From Xanthomonas rydalmerensis (GTDB lineage Bacteria > Pseudomonadota > Gammaproteobacteria > Xanthomonadales > Xanthomonadaceae), in assembly GCF_033170385.1 (NCBI RefSeq), contig NZ_CP126170.1, forward strand, positions 1,264,001-1,328,000: a stretch of 64,000 bases of DNA, in the 5' to 3' direction. Positions 54,222-63,717 of the stretch are shown here, in pieces (the stretch's first letter is position 1; every line of letters starts with the position of its first letter). The translations under genes were made by a program, and so were the position numbers. The notes beneath the pieces are model-generated. The model ran no database searches. It worked only from the letters and a program-made list of their open reading frames with translations, and was not told the DNA's origin.

Positions 54222-56558
54222 TCAGAACTTGCCGCTGAAGGTGACGAAGAACTGGCGCGGCGCACCGGCCATCAGCGTCTGGTTGTAGCCGTTGGGGTCG
54301 GAGACCACGTAGCCGTTGGTACCGACGGTGGCGAAGTAGCGCTTGTCGAACAGGTTGGTGACGTTCGCGCTCAGCCCCAGGTTCTGGAACATGCCGACCT
54401 GGCCGAAGTCGTAGCCGGCGCTGAGGTCGAAGCGCCAGTAGCTGGGCACCGACGAGTCGTTGAGGTAGCTGATGTAGCGGCGGCCGGTGTACTTGCCGTC
54501 CAGCGAGGCGTGCCAGCCGGCGTTCTCGTAGGCCAGACTGCTGGAGAACATCCACTCGGGGATGCCGACCACGCGCTTGCCGGAGGTCGGCACCACGCCG
54601 GGATTTTGGGGATTGTTCTTGTAGCTGGAATCGGTGTAGTCGTCCTGGTAGGTCGAATCGTCGTAGGACAGCGAGTTCAGCCAGCGCAGCTGTTCGATCG
54701 GGCGCCAGATCACCGCCAGGTCGGCACCCTGGCTGCGTACCGAACCGACGTTGTTGAGCGAGGCCGGGCAGGTCTGGATCGCGCTGCACGGCGAGGTCAC
54801 CAGCAGACGGTCGTCGAAGGTGGTGTGGTACAGCGCCAGCGACGCTTCCACGCCGCCGCCGCGCACGCGGTAGCCCAATTCGTAGGTCTGCGCGGTCTCC
54901 GGCTCCAGCGAGCCCTTGATCGCGTTGAACGAGGCCTGCGATTCCTGGAACGGGGTGAAGCCGAAGCCGGCCATGTTCTTGTTGTAGGAGGCGTAGACCT
55001 CCTGGTGATCGTCGATCTTGTAGTTCACGCCGACCTGCGGCAGCAGGTCCGAATCGGCCTTGATCTCGCCGGCGGCATTGGACGCGGACGGCACCTGCGA
55101 CTGCGCGGTGGTGTCGACGATCAGCTTCTTGGCGCCGAAGTTCAGGGTCAGGCGCTCGTCGAGCAGGCGCAGCGTGTCCTGCGCGTAGACCATGGTGGTG
55201 TCGGTGTCGTAGTGCTGGGCGAAGCCGCGTGCGAACAGGGTGCCGTTCTTGTTGAAGTAGTACAGATCGGTGAACGGGCCATCGAGCAGGAAGTAGTTGC
55301 GTTCCTGCACGGTCTTGGCGTTCTGGTACCAGCCGCCGATCTCGATCTCGTTGCCGGCCACGGTGAAGTTCAGCGAGCCGGTGACGCCGTGGCGGTTGAG
55401 GCGGTAGTCGGTGGTGCGCATCGACAGCGGCACGCTGGCCGAAGACGCGGCGTACGGCGTGGTCCACTGGCCTTCGCCGTTGTTGTCGTGATAGTAGCCG
55501 GTCAGGTTCAGCGTGGCGCTGCCGCCGAGGTTGAACACGCCGCTGAGCGCGGCCAGGTTGTCGCGGCGCAGGCCGGCGCCGGAGTAGTAGGACACGTCGG
55601 CCTTGCCGTAGTCGGCGGGCAGGCCGTTGAGGCTGGCCGGGTAGCTGCCCTTGCCGTTGAGCGCGTTGGCGATCTGCACCGCGCTGTTCCAGTCCGGCAT
55701 CAGGTAGTCCCAATCCCAGCCGAGGACCCGCTGCGAGGTCAACGACAGGTCCATGATGTCGTATTCCTTGCGGTGCGAACTGTCCAGGTACAGGCTGACC
55801 CGGTTGCCGTCGCCCCACTGGTACAGCGCCTTGGCATTGGCCTGGTTGTACTCGTTGTTGCCGTAGCCCTTCCACTTGTCCATTTCGCCGTGCACCAGCG
55901 AGGTGTACAGCGAGAAGCCGTGGATGTCGCCGGTGTCGCCGCGCAGGTAGGTGCGGCGGGTGCTGTCGGAGCCGAGGGTCTGGCTGAAGCGGATGCCGGC
56001 GTCGGCATCCGGATCGGCGGAGTAGTAACGCACGGTGCCGCCGAGGTTGCTGCTCGACGGCGTGCCCAGGCCGCCGGCGCCCTGCGCCAGTTCCACCGAG
56101 GCCACGTTCTCGGAAATGATCGCGCGGGTCACCTGCAGGCCGTCGGTGACGCCGTAGCTCATGTTGCCCAGCGGCACGCCGTCCAGGGTGAAGCCGAGCC
56201 GGCTCTGGTCGAAGCCGTGCAGGCTGATCGCAGTGGACCATTCGTAGGCGCCGAACGGATCGGCCGACTGGAACTGCACGCCCGGCAGCTTGTCCAGCAC
56301 CTTCAGCGCGCTGGTGCCGGGGGCGGCGATTCCGATGTCCTCACGGGTGATGCGCTGCACCTGGCGGGTGGTGCCGCTGGACACGACGGTGATCGCGTCG
56401 AGCATCGTGGCATCGTTGCCGCTCGCGCTGGCCGCCGCATCGGCGGTTGCGGTGGCGGCGGCCGGCGCGGTCTCGGCCAGCGCGGCGAAGGCCGGCAGGG
56501 CGGACGCGACGGCGAGCACCAGCGCGTGCGGGCGCAAGGATCTGGAAGTGGGGGTCAT
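54222..56558 (-). CDS. TonB-dependent receptor
   Basis: A 778-residue outer-membrane receptor. A signal peptide ([17 protein letters not shown]) precedes an Ala/Thr-rich linker and a plug domain ([60 protein letters not shown]). The barrel resembles siderophore or thiamin-type receptors of about 700-800 residues, with conserved [20 protein letters not shown], then [18 protein letters not shown] and the terminal [10 protein letters not shown] ending in Phe. It is a single gene with its own promoter and no adjacent regulator; the substrate is unknown. Confidence 0.92.
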   Translation of the reverse strand: MTPTSRSLRPHALVLAVASALPAFAALAETAPAAATATADAAASASGNDATMLDAITVVSSGTTRQVQRITREDIGIAAPGTSALKVLDKLPGVQFQSADPFGAYEWSTAISLHGFDQSRLGFTLDGVPLGNMSYGVTDGLQVTRAIISENVASVELAQGAGGLGTPSSSNLGGTVRYYSADPDADAGIRFSQTLGSDSTRRTYLRGDTGDIHGFSLYTSLVHGEMDKWKGYGNNEYNQANAKALYQWGDGNRVSLYLDSSHRKEYDIMDLSLTSQRVLGWDWDYLMPDWNSAVQIANALNGKGSYPASLNGLPADYGKADVSYYSGAGLRRDNLAALSGVFNLGGSATLNLTGYYHDNNGEGQWTTPYAASSASVPLSMRTTDYRLNRHGVTGSLNFTVAGNEIEIGGWYQNAKTVQERNYFLLDGPFTDLYYFNKNGTLFARGFAQHYDTDTTMVYAQDTLRLLDERLTLNFGAKKLIVDTTAQSQVPSASNAAGEIKADSDLLPQVGVNYKIDDHQEVYASYNKNMAGFGFTPFQESQASFNAIKGSLEPETAQTYELGYRVRGGGVEASLALYHTTFDDRLLVTSPCSAIQTCPASLNNVGSVRSQGADLAVIWRPIEQLRWLNSLSYDDSTYQDDYTDSSYKNNPQNPGVVPTSGKRVVGIPEWMFSSSLAYENAGWHASLDGKYTGRRYISYLNDSSVPSYWRFDLSAGYDFGQVGMFQNLGLSANVTNLFDKRYFATVGTNGYVVSDPNGYNQTLMAGAPRQFFVTFSGKF

Positions 56559-56839
56559 CGAAAGTCACCAATCATGAGGGAGAGAGGCTCCGGACCTGCC
56601 GCGCTGGGCGCGGGCAGCCGGCACCGGGCCGGTACGCGGCCCGCCCGCCACGATGCAACGGTTTTGTGAACGTTTCGGGGCGGTCCGGTGTCGGCTGTGG
56701 GACAGCGCGCCGACCGCGGGTGACGGTGATCACCGCGCATCCTGGCCTTGCGGCGCAGTCGGCACCTGCGGCGACGCGCGGCATCGCAGCGCCAGCGGCG
56801 CGACGTATGATGCCGGGCCTGCCACCGCCGCTGCCTTCG

Positions 56840-57733
56840 ATGAAGCTCGCCATCCTGTCCCGCAATACCAAGCTGTACTCGACCCGGCGCCTGGTCGAGG
56901 CCGGCCGCGAACGCGGGCACACGGTGCGCGTACTGGACCCGCTGCGCTGCTATATGCGCATCGCCGCCGGCGCCTTCACCATGCATTACAAGGGCAAGCC
57001 GATCACCGGCTACGACGCGGTGATCCCGCGGATCGGCAATTCGGTGACCCGCTACGGCACCGCGGTGCTGCGGCAGTTGGAGATGATGGGCGTCTGTACG
57101 CCAAACCCGTCCGATGCGATCCTGCGCGCCCGCGACAAGCTGCGCGCGCACCAATTGCTGGCGGCCAAGGGCATCGACATGCCGATGACCGTGTTCGGCG
57201 ACAACCCGGACGACACCGGCGATCTGCTGTCCATGCTCGGCCCGCCGCCGCACGTGGTGAAGTTGAACGAAGGCACCCAGGGCACCGGGGTGATCCTGAC
57301 CGAGAAGGCCAGCGCCTCGCGTGGCGTGGTCGAGGCGCTGCGCGGGCTGTATGCCAATTTCCTGGTGCAGGAGTTCATCGGCGAGGCCGAGGGCGCCGAC
57401 CTGCGCTGCTTCGTGGTCGGCAACCAGGTGGTAGCGGCGATGCGCCGCACCGCGCCGGAGGGCGACTTCCGCTCCAACCTGCATCTCGGCGGTGCCGCCG
57501 AGCGGACCGTGGCCAGCCGCGGCGAGCAGGAGGTGGCGGTGCGCTCGGCCAAGGCGCTGGGCCTGGGCGTGGCCGGCGTCGACCTGATCCGCTCGCGGCG
57601 CGGGCCGCTGGTGCTGGAGGTCAACTCCACGCCGGGCCTGGAAGGCATCGAGACGGTCTGTGGGCTGGATATCGCCGGCAAGGTCATCGAGCACCTCGAG
57701 GCCTGCCTGAAGCGAAAGAAATCAGTGATTTAG
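56840..57733 (+). CDS. rimK: Ribosomal protein S6 modification protein (ATP-grasp ligase)
   Basis: A 297-residue ATP-grasp ligase of the RimK family, which adds glutamate residues to the C-terminus of ribosomal protein S6. Diagnostic parts are [40 protein letters not shown], the ATP-binding [19 protein letters not shown], and [20 protein letters not shown] with the Mg2+-binding Glu and Asn. The ATG at 56840 gives the family length; the frame is open upstream but without support. An intrinsic terminator lies 120 bases downstream. Confidence 0.93.
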   Translation: MKLAILSRNTKLYSTRRLVEAGRERGHTVRVLDPLRCYMRIAAGAFTMHYKGKPITGYDAVIPRIGNSVTRYGTAVLRQLEMMGVCTPNPSDAILRARDKLRAHQLLAAKGIDMPMTVFGDNPDDTGDLLSMLGPPPHVVKLNEGTQGTGVILTEKASASRGVVEALRGLYANFLVQEFIGEAEGADLRCFVVGNQVVAAMRRTAPEGDFRSNLHLGGAAERTVASRGEQEVAVRSAKALGLGVAGVDLIRSRRGPLVLEVNSTPGLEGIETVCGLDIAGKVIEHLEACLKRKKSVI

Positions 57734-58361
57734 CTGCGTTTCTGGCCGCGCGTTCTGGCTTAACGCTGGTTTAATTCGGCCCTGCGTAAGCTTCATCGGA
57801 CCGCAGCTCTGCCCTCCTCAGCAGGAACGGTAATCGGGATAGAAAACCTTTCGGCCCAGGCAGCCCCGCTGCCTGGGTCTTTTTGTTGGGGATGCTGGAA
57901 TGGGGCTGATGCGTGCGCGTGCTTGCGGCAATGTTTCGGCGAAAGCTACATTCGCGATGTAGTGCAGTGCTGTTGTGATGCCGGGAATGCGAGGCGATGT
58001 GCCAAGGTGAGGCGCCCATGAACGTGAAGAAAGTGTTCGCGCGGCAACTCAGTACAATCTCGCAGCACTCGGAGCGGTACGAACGTCCCCGAAAGCGGAC
58101 GATCACGGTTTGGCGCAAGCATTCGACGCAGGTCGTGACATTCGCGATCGGTGCAGGTCGCGACCGCTGTGCTGCTGCAAGAACTAATCAGGGTGAGGCG
58201 CTGTCTGATGCAGCGACCTGCCAGGTGGGTCGCAAGCGAGGCGTCGCTGAACATTCACCAGGATGCATTGCAGGACCATGGCGGTTGCCGTCGTGGACAA
58301 CGAGGAGGCGCGGCATTGACGTGGCGCCCTCCACTGGCAAGTAGTACGACTGACGGGGTAC
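57734..58361. other. Intergenic region between rimK and the response regulator
   Basis: About 630 bases. It holds a good terminator at 57855-57884 and, before it, a short hairpin-rich stretch that could be a small RNA. A 115-codon frame (57997-58344) has a possible binding site before an internal ATG but gives a low-complexity Arg/Thr sequence with no family, so I do not call it a gene. The promoter of the response-regulator gene should lie at the right end. Confidence 0.55.
57855..57884 (+). terminator. Intrinsic terminator downstream of rimK
   Basis: CCCAGGCAG and CTGCCTGGG pair perfectly around CCCCG and are followed by TCTTTTTG, a textbook rho-independent terminator for plus-strand transcription. 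Confidence 0.9.
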
Positions 58362-59045
58362 ATGTTGGTGCGAATTCTAGTGATCGAAGACAACAGCGAC
58401 ATCGCCGCCAATCTGGGCGATTACCTCGAGGACCGCGGCCATACCGTCGATTTCGCCGCCGATGGCGTCACCGGCCTGCACCTGGCGGTAGTGCATGAAT
58501 TCGACGCGATCGTGCTCGACCTCAACCTGCCGGGCATGGACGGCATCGAGGTCTGTCGCAAGCTGCGCAACGAGGCGCGCAAGCAGACCCCGGTGCTGAT
58601 GCTCACCGCGCGCGATTCGCTGGACAACAAGCTCGCCGGCTTCGATTCCGGTGCCGACGACTATCTGATCAAGCCGTTCGCGCTGCAGGAAGTGGAAGTG
58701 CGGCTCAACGCGCTGTCGCGCCGCGGCAAGGGCGTGCACACCCGGGTGCTGGAGACCGGCGACCTGGAATACAACCTGGATACGCTGGAGGTCCGTCGCC
58801 AGGGCAAGCTGCTGCAGCTCAATCCCACCGCGCTGAAGATCCTGCAGGCGCTGATGGAAGCCGCGCCGGCGGTGGTGACCCGGCAGGAGCTGGAAACCCG
58901 TGTGTGGGGCGAGGAACTGCCCGATTCCGACTCCCTGCGCGTGCATATCCATGGCCTGCGCGCGGTGGTGGACAAGCCGTTCGACGTGCCGATGATCCAG
59001 ACCCGTCACGGCATCGGCTACCGCATCGCCGCACCCGATGCCTGA
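58362..59045 (+). CDS. OmpR/PhoB-family response regulator
   Basis: A 227-residue two-component regulator. The receiver domain (1-120) has RILVIEDNSDIAANLGDYLE, the phospho-acceptor D53 in VLDLNLPGMDG, MLTARDS and the conserved Lys in YLIKPF. The C-terminal winged-helix domain (about 130-225) has LDTLEVRRQGKLLQLNPTAL, the recognition helix SDSLRVHIHGLRAVV and the wing RHGIGYRI. The ATG start follows GGGG by 3 bases. Its TGA lies inside the start region of the histidine kinase gene (8-base overlap), so the pair is co-translated. Which Xanthomonas system it is (for example PhoP- or ColR-like) cannot be fixed here. Confidence 0.92.
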   Translation: MLVRILVIEDNSDIAANLGDYLEDRGHTVDFAADGVTGLHLAVVHEFDAIVLDLNLPGMDGIEVCRKLRNEARKQTPVLMLTARDSLDNKLAGFDSGADDYLIKPFALQEVEVRLNALSRRGKGVHTRVLETGDLEYNLDTLEVRRQGKLLQLNPTALKILQALMEAAPAVVTRQELETRVWGEELPDSDSLRVHIHGLRAVVDKPFDVPMIQTRHGIGYRIAAPDA

Positions 59046-60372
59046 AGCACCGGCGTTGCCGCGGGTCGTGCGGCGGCGCGGGCGTTACCGCCGCCGCCTC
59101 CGCAGCCGCATCATCCTCTCGTTCGTGCTGTTGGGCTTCGGCCTGACCGCGCTGTTCGCGTTCGCCACCAACTGGGCGCGCGCGCGCGTGGAGAACCAGC
59201 TGGTCGAGGTGGTGCTGAACCGCAACATCGACGAGTACTCGCACCGGTTCTTTTCCGATCCGTCGAAGAATCCGGATCTGCCGGTGCAGCAGATGGTCGG
59301 CCGGGTGGTCAAGAGCGACCGTTTCGAGGCGCTGCGGCGCGAGCAGCCGGAGTGGTACAACTTTTCCGACGGCATCCACAACGTGTCCGGTCGCGACGAA
59401 ACCGGCAAGCCGTTCTCCTACAAGGTGGCGGTGCGCAAGACCCCGAACGTCTGGTTCTTCCTCGCCTACGACATGACCCAGACCATGCAGGGTGAGGTGC
59501 AGCTCAATCGCACGTTGATCCTGTCGGTGCTGGTGTTCAGCGCGTTGTCCCTGGTGATCGGCTGGTGGTCGGCGTCGCGGGTGATGCGGCCGGTGTCGGA
59601 CCTGGCGGCGCGCTTGCGCGCGTATCGCGGCAGTAGCGATCCCAAGCCGCTGGCGCCGCACTTTCCCGACGACGAGGTCGGCCAGTTGGCCGAGGCGTTG
59701 GACGACTACTCGGCGCGCCTGACCGAAGTGGTGCAGCGCGACCGCGAGTTCAATGCGGACGTCAGCCATGAACTGCGCACGCCGCTGGCGGTGATCCGTG
59801 GCGCCACCGAACTGCTGCTGACCCGGCCCAATCTCGACGAGAAGGTGCTGCAGCGCCTGCAGCGCATCCAGCGCGCCGAACAGCAGTGCAGCGACCTGAT
59901 CGGCTCGCTGCTGCTGCTGTCGCGCAACGAGCGCGGGCAGGGCCACAGCAACGTCGCCAAGGTCGCCGAGCAGTTGATCGAATCGCACCGCGCGCAGTTG
60001 GGCGGCAAGCCGCTGCAGTTGTTGCTGGAAGGCGAGCGCAACCTCACCATCGATGCGCCGGAAGCGGCGCTGTCGGTGGCGCTGGGCAACCTGATCGGCA
60101 ATGCGGTCAAGTACACCCAGGAAGGGCAGGTGGTGGTGCGGGTGCTGAGCGACGCGGTGCAGGTGATCGATTCCGGTCCCGGCCTGAGCGAAGAGGACGC
60201 GGCCAAGCTGTTCCAGCGCGGCTATCGCGGCACGCATGCAGGCCATTCTCAGGGCGGCGGCATCGGCCTGTCGATCGTCAGCCGGCTATGCGATCTCTAT
60301 GGTTGGCAGGTCAACGTGCGTCCGGGCGCCACCAAGGGCGTGGTGGCGACGCTATGGTTCAAGCCGGCTTGA
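59038..60372 (+). CDS. Sensor histidine kinase
   Basis: A 444-residue inner-membrane kinase. Membrane segments at about 24-46 (SRIILSFVLLGFGLTALFAF) and 161-180 (ILSVLVFSALSLVIGWWSAS) bracket a periplasmic sensor of about 115 residues, followed by a HAMP-like linker. The H-box FNADVSHELRTPLAVIRGAT holds the phospho-accepting H244; the ATPase domain has the N box NLIGNAVKYT, G1 DSGPGLS and G2 GGGIGLSIV. It phosphorylates the response regulator encoded just upstream (8-base overlap). The signal it senses is not visible. Confidence 0.92.
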   Translation: MPEAPALPRVVRRRGRYRRRLRSRIILSFVLLGFGLTALFAFATNWARARVENQLVEVVLNRNIDEYSHRFFSDPSKNPDLPVQQMVGRVVKSDRFEALRREQPEWYNFSDGIHNVSGRDETGKPFSYKVAVRKTPNVWFFLAYDMTQTMQGEVQLNRTLILSVLVFSALSLVIGWWSASRVMRPVSDLAARLRAYRGSSDPKPLAPHFPDDEVGQLAEALDDYSARLTEVVQRDREFNADVSHELRTPLAVIRGATELLLTRPNLDEKVLQRLQRIQRAEQQCSDLIGSLLLLSRNERGQGHSNVAKVAEQLIESHRAQLGGKPLQLLLEGERNLTIDAPEAALSVALGNLIGNAVKYTQEGQVVVRVLSDAVQVIDSGPGLSEEDAAKLFQRGYRGTHAGHSQGGGIGLSIVSRLCDLYGWQVNVRPGATKGVVATLWFKPA

Positions 60373-60404
60373 GGTGCTGGCGGGACGGTGCGTCTAAGCT
60401 TCCT

Positions 60405-60560
60405 TGTAGGATCGGCTTCAGCCGCGACCAAGCTTTCCGGGCAAGCCCGTCCCGTCGGGACTGAAGTCCCTCCCGCAGTGCAGTCGCAACCGCACTGCAT
60501 TCGCTAAACATCCCTGATCTCATGCCCCGGCTTTTGTGGGAGCGGCTTCAGCCACGACGT
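60405..60560. repeat. REP-like repeats between the kinase gene and coaE
   Basis: Copies in sequence: TGTAGGATCGGCTTCAGCCG (60405-60424), GTCGGGACTGAAGTCCCTCC (60454-60473) and GTGGGAGCGGCTTCAGCCAC (60537-60556). They fill the convergent gap between the histidine kinase and coaE; no gene is present. Confidence 0.75.
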
Positions 60561-60590
60561 CTTCGCAACGGATCGCGCTTGAGCGCGCTC

Positions 60591-61214
60591 CTAAAGGAGA
60601 CGCTTGGCCGCCGCCAGCGCGCGGTACTGCCGATCCAGCGTTTCCACGGCTTCCTGGAGCTCTGCTGCGGCGCCGTCGTTGACCACCACATCGTCGGCAA
60701 TGGCCAGGCGCGCGGCGCGGGTGGCCTGCGCCGCCAGCATGCGCTGCGCCAGGTCGGCGGTGATGCCGTCGCGCTGCATCAGGCGTGCGTGTTGCAGCGC
60801 CTCGGGGGCGTCGATCACCAGGATCCGGTCGAGCCAGGGATAGGCGGCGCGTGCGCCGACCTCGGTCAACAGCGGAATGGCCGCGATCGCATACGGCCCT
60901 AAGGCTTCGCGGCAGCGTTCCTGTAGCAACTGGCGGATGGCGGGGTGGGTGATCGCTTCGAGGTCGCGGCGTGCCGTCACGTCCTCGAAGACGCGCTGGC
61001 GCAAGGCGGCGCGGTCGAGCTGTCCATCGTCTTGCAGGATCTGCGGTCCGAAGCGGGCCACGATCTGCGCCAGGGCCGGATGGCCGGGCGCAACGACCGC
61101 GCGTGCGGCGAGGTCGGCATCGGCGACGACGATGTCCTTGGCCTCGAAGCGGCGACTCAGTTCGCTCTTGCCGGAAGCCACGCCTCCGGTCAGGCCGACG
61201 ACGAAATCAGTCAA
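60591..61214 (-). CDS. coaE: Dephospho-CoA kinase
   Basis: A 207-residue P-loop kinase that catalyses the last step of coenzyme A synthesis. The Walker A motif VGLTGGVASGKS is near residues 6-17; other family marks are VVADADLAARAVVAPGHPAL, ITHPAIRQLL, AAIPLLTEVG and LVIDAPEALQHARLMQRDGI. No ATG fits: the TTG at 61214 gives the family N-terminus (M)TDFVVGLTGG and lies 13 bases after the pilD stop. This is a start choice, supported by the P-loop position. It is last in the pilC-pilD-coaE transcription unit. Confidence 0.93.
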   Translation of the reverse strand: MTDFVVGLTGGVASGKSELSRRFEAKDIVVADADLAARAVVAPGHPALAQIVARFGPQILQDDGQLDRAALRQRVFEDVTARRDLEAITHPAIRQLLQERCREALGPYAIAAIPLLTEVGARAAYPWLDRILVIDAPEALQHARLMQRDGITADLAQRMLAAQATRAARLAIADDVVVNDGAAAELQEAVETLDRQYRALAAAKRLL

Positions 61215-61227
61215 GCCGGGGACTCCG

Positions 61228-62091
61228 TCAGCGCAGTCCAGACCAGTGCATGTAGGTCTCCACGATCTCCGTGCCCCAGAAGAAGGTGATCCAGCCGGCG
61301 ATGGCCAGATAGGGGCCGAACGGGATCGGCGTGGCGCGGTCGCGGCCCTTGGCAGCCAGCCACAGCGAACCCAGGATCGCACCGACCAGGGAGGAGATCA
61401 GGATGGTCGGCAGGATGCCCTTCAAACCGCACCAGGCGCCGATCGCGGCCAGCAGCTTGAAATCGCCATGGCCCATGCCTTCCTTGCCGGTGATCTGCTT
61501 GAACAGCCACCACACTGACCACAGCGAGAAATAGCCGACCGCCGCGCCAAGCAGGGCGGGTTTGGCCGGCATGTACAGGTTGTCCATGCTGCCGATCAGG
61601 CCGAGCCACATCAGCGGCAAGGTCAACTGGTCCGGCAGCAGGCGGGTGCGCAGGTCGATGCCGGACAGCGCCACCAGGAAACAACTGAACACGATCGCAC
61701 CGAAGCCCTGCCAGCCGAAGCCGAAGCGCCACACGCTGGCGACCACCAGCAGGCTGGTGAGCAGTTCCACCAGTGGGTACTGCGGCGAGATCGGCGCATG
61801 GCAGTAGCGGCACTTGCCGCGCAGCGCCAGCCAACTGAACAGCGGGATGTTCTCGAACCAGGCCAGCTTGTGCTTGCAGTGCGGGCAGTGCGACGGCTCC
61901 ACCACGATGCCGGGCGGCGGCGGATCGTAGATGTCCGGCAGCTCAAGGATCTCGCGCGAATCGCGCTTCCACTGCCACTCCATGCGCTTGGGCATGCGCA
62001 GGATCACGACGTTGAGGAAGCTGCCCACCAGCAGGCCAAGTCCGGCCGCGGCCGGGAAGCCGAGGCCGGGGTGTTGATCGAGAAATGCCAT
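61228..62091 (-). CDS. pilD: Type IV prepilin peptidase / N-methyltransferase
   Basis: A 287-residue inner-membrane aspartyl protease that cleaves the leader of type IV prepilins and type II secretion pseudopilins and methylates the new N-terminus. It has the two zinc-binding Cys pairs (CPHC and CRYC) in the first cytoplasmic loop, and the catalytic aspartates in SGIDLRTRLLPD and GMGHGDFKLL. About eight hydrophobic segments follow, as expected. It starts 6 bases after the pilC stop and is transcribed from the same promoter. Confidence 0.96.
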   Translation of the reverse strand: MAFLDQHPGLGFPAAAGLGLLVGSFLNVVILRMPKRMEWQWKRDSREILELPDIYDPPPPGIVVEPSHCPHCKHKLAWFENIPLFSWLALRGKCRYCHAPISPQYPLVELLTSLLVVASVWRFGFGWQGFGAIVFSCFLVALSGIDLRTRLLPDQLTLPLMWLGLIGSMDNLYMPAKPALLGAAVGYFSLWSVWWLFKQITGKEGMGHGDFKLLAAIGAWCGLKGILPTILISSLVGAILGSLWLAAKGRDRATPIPFGPYLAIAGWITFFWGTEIVETYMHWSGLR

Positions 62092-62097
62092 TAATGC

Positions 62098-63357
62098 TTA
62101 TCCAACGACGGAGGCCAGCTTGAAGATCGGCAGGTACATGCCGATGACCATGCCACCGACGATGGTGCCGATGAACACCATGATCAACGGTTCCAGCAGG
62201 CTGCTCAGTGCATCGACCGCGTTGTTCACTTCCTGCTCGAAATACTCGGCCACCTTGAACAACATCGCGTCCAGCGCGCCTGCCTCCTCGCCGATCGCGG
62301 TCATCTGGATCACCATGTGCGGGAACAGATTGGTCTGTTTCATCGCCATATTGACCGGATAACCGACCGCCACATCGTCGCGCATGCGCAGCACGGCTTT
62401 TTCGTACACGCTGTTGCCGGTGGCGCCGGCGACGATATCCAGCGCCTCCACCAACGGTACGCCTGCGCGAAAGGTAACCGCCAGTGTCCGGGAGAAGCGG
62501 GCCACGGAGCTGTTGTGCATGATTTGGCCGATGATCGGTACCTTCAGAATCAAGCGGTCCATGCCATGTTGCATGGCCGGCGACCGCTTGTAGGCAAACA
62601 TGAAGCCGCCGATGGTGCCGACCAGGATGAAGAGCACCAACCACCAGTAAGCCACCATGAAGCGCGAGGCGGCCACGATCATCTGGGTGAAGGCCGGCAG
62701 TTCCGCGCCAAAACCCTTGAACACGTCTTCGAACTGCGGAACCACGAAGACAAGCAGGATCGAGCTGACGATCAAGGCGACCGCCATCACCATGGCCGGG
62801 TAGAACAAGGCCTTCTTGATCTTGCCCTTCAACGCCTCGATGTTCTCTTTATAGGTCGCGACCGTCTCCAACACCGTCTCGAGCACGCCGGCACCTTCGC
62901 CGGCCTTGACCAGATTGCGGTAGAGCTCGTCGAACTGCACCGGATGCTTGCTGATCGCTTCATACAGCGACGAGCCACCCTCGATGTCGGTGCGGATCTG
63001 GTCCACCATCTTCTTCATGCGCGGGTTCTTATGCCCGCTGGCAATGATTTCCAGCGAACCCACGATGGGGACGCCGGATTTCATCATCGTCGCCATTTGG
63101 CGGCTGAAGAAGGCGATGTCCTTTGTGCCGATCTTGCTGCCGCTCGCCCCGAACAGCGGCTTGGGCTTGGGCTTGACTACCGAAGGCGTGATGCCCTGCC
63201 GGCGGAGTTCGGCGCGCAGCAAGTTGGCGCTTTTGGCGATCTGCTCGCCCTTCATCTTGACGCCGCGCTTGTCGGTGCCTTCCCAGACAAAGGGCACCTG
63301 CTGACTGGTGCTGCGTGCGACCGGCTCTTTCTTGACTGCGCTGCGCGTTGCGGACAT
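62098..63357 (-). CDS. pilC: Type IV pilus inner-membrane platform protein
   Basis: A 419-residue GspF/PilC-type protein that forms the assembly platform between the pilus motor ATPases and the growing pilus. It has two GspF domains (DIAFFSRQMATMMKSGVPIV; RFSRTLAVTFRAGVPLVEAL) with their membrane segments and the C-terminal IGTIVGGMVIGMYLPIFKLA. The ATG at 63357 gives MSATRSAVKKEPVAR; the frame continues 25 codons upstream but with weaker support. Divergent from the pilin gene. Confidence 0.95.
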   Translation of the reverse strand: MSATRSAVKKEPVARSTSQQVPFVWEGTDKRGVKMKGEQIAKSANLLRAELRRQGITPSVVKPKPKPLFGASGSKIGTKDIAFFSRQMATMMKSGVPIVGSLEIIASGHKNPRMKKMVDQIRTDIEGGSSLYEAISKHPVQFDELYRNLVKAGEGAGVLETVLETVATYKENIEALKGKIKKALFYPAMVMAVALIVSSILLVFVVPQFEDVFKGFGAELPAFTQMIVAASRFMVAYWWLVLFILVGTIGGFMFAYKRSPAMQHGMDRLILKVPIIGQIMHNSSVARFSRTLAVTFRAGVPLVEALDIVAGATGNSVYEKAVLRMRDDVAVGYPVNMAMKQTNLFPHMVIQMTAIGEEAGALDAMLFKVAEYFEQEVNNAVDALSSLLEPLIMVFIGTIVGGMVIGMYLPIFKLASVVG

Positions 63358-63606
63358 CAGGTTGTCTCCCCCGTCCGGCCATCCCCGGGCGGACATACCC
63401 AGCATGGTATCGGTTTCCTGGACGTCTGGCATCCGTAGCGACCGTCATCCAGCCAGATCGCGTTCCATGGCGTGACGCAGGACGTCACTTTCTGCCCTGC
63501 ATGGGCGGATGGCCCATTCTGTCGCAAATTCCTGATTTGCCTGCACCTTGGCCCTGTGGCTGAGGCATGATGCACTTCGGTAGGAGATTGGACATGCGCG
63601 AGAAGT

Positions 63607-63622
63607 TGGCACGCAGTCTGCT
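63607..63622 (+). promoter_or_regulatory. Candidate sigma-54 promoter of the pilin gene
   Basis: TGGCACGCAGTCTGCT matches the -24/-12 consensus TGGCAC-N5-TTGC except for one base (CTGC), with the GG and GC exactly 12 bases apart. It lies about 95 bases before the pilin ATG. Type IV pilin genes in Xanthomonas relatives are commonly driven by RpoN with PilR; the rest of the 360-base gap 63358-63717 shows no gene. Confidence 0.55.
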
Positions 63623-63717
63623 TCGCTTACCCGCACGTGGCGCTCAGCCGCGGCGCTCGGGGAGTAGGATCCGCGGGCGAGTGCCCACCACTTACATTCC
63701 ATCTCTAGGGGTTTGTT

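Noticed and set aside
57997..58344. A 115-codon plus-strand frame between rimK and the response regulator
   Set aside because: There is a possible GAGG site before an internal ATG, but the sequence is basic, low in hydrophobic residues and family-less, and overlaps what should be promoter DNA. It might be reconsidered if proteomics supports it.
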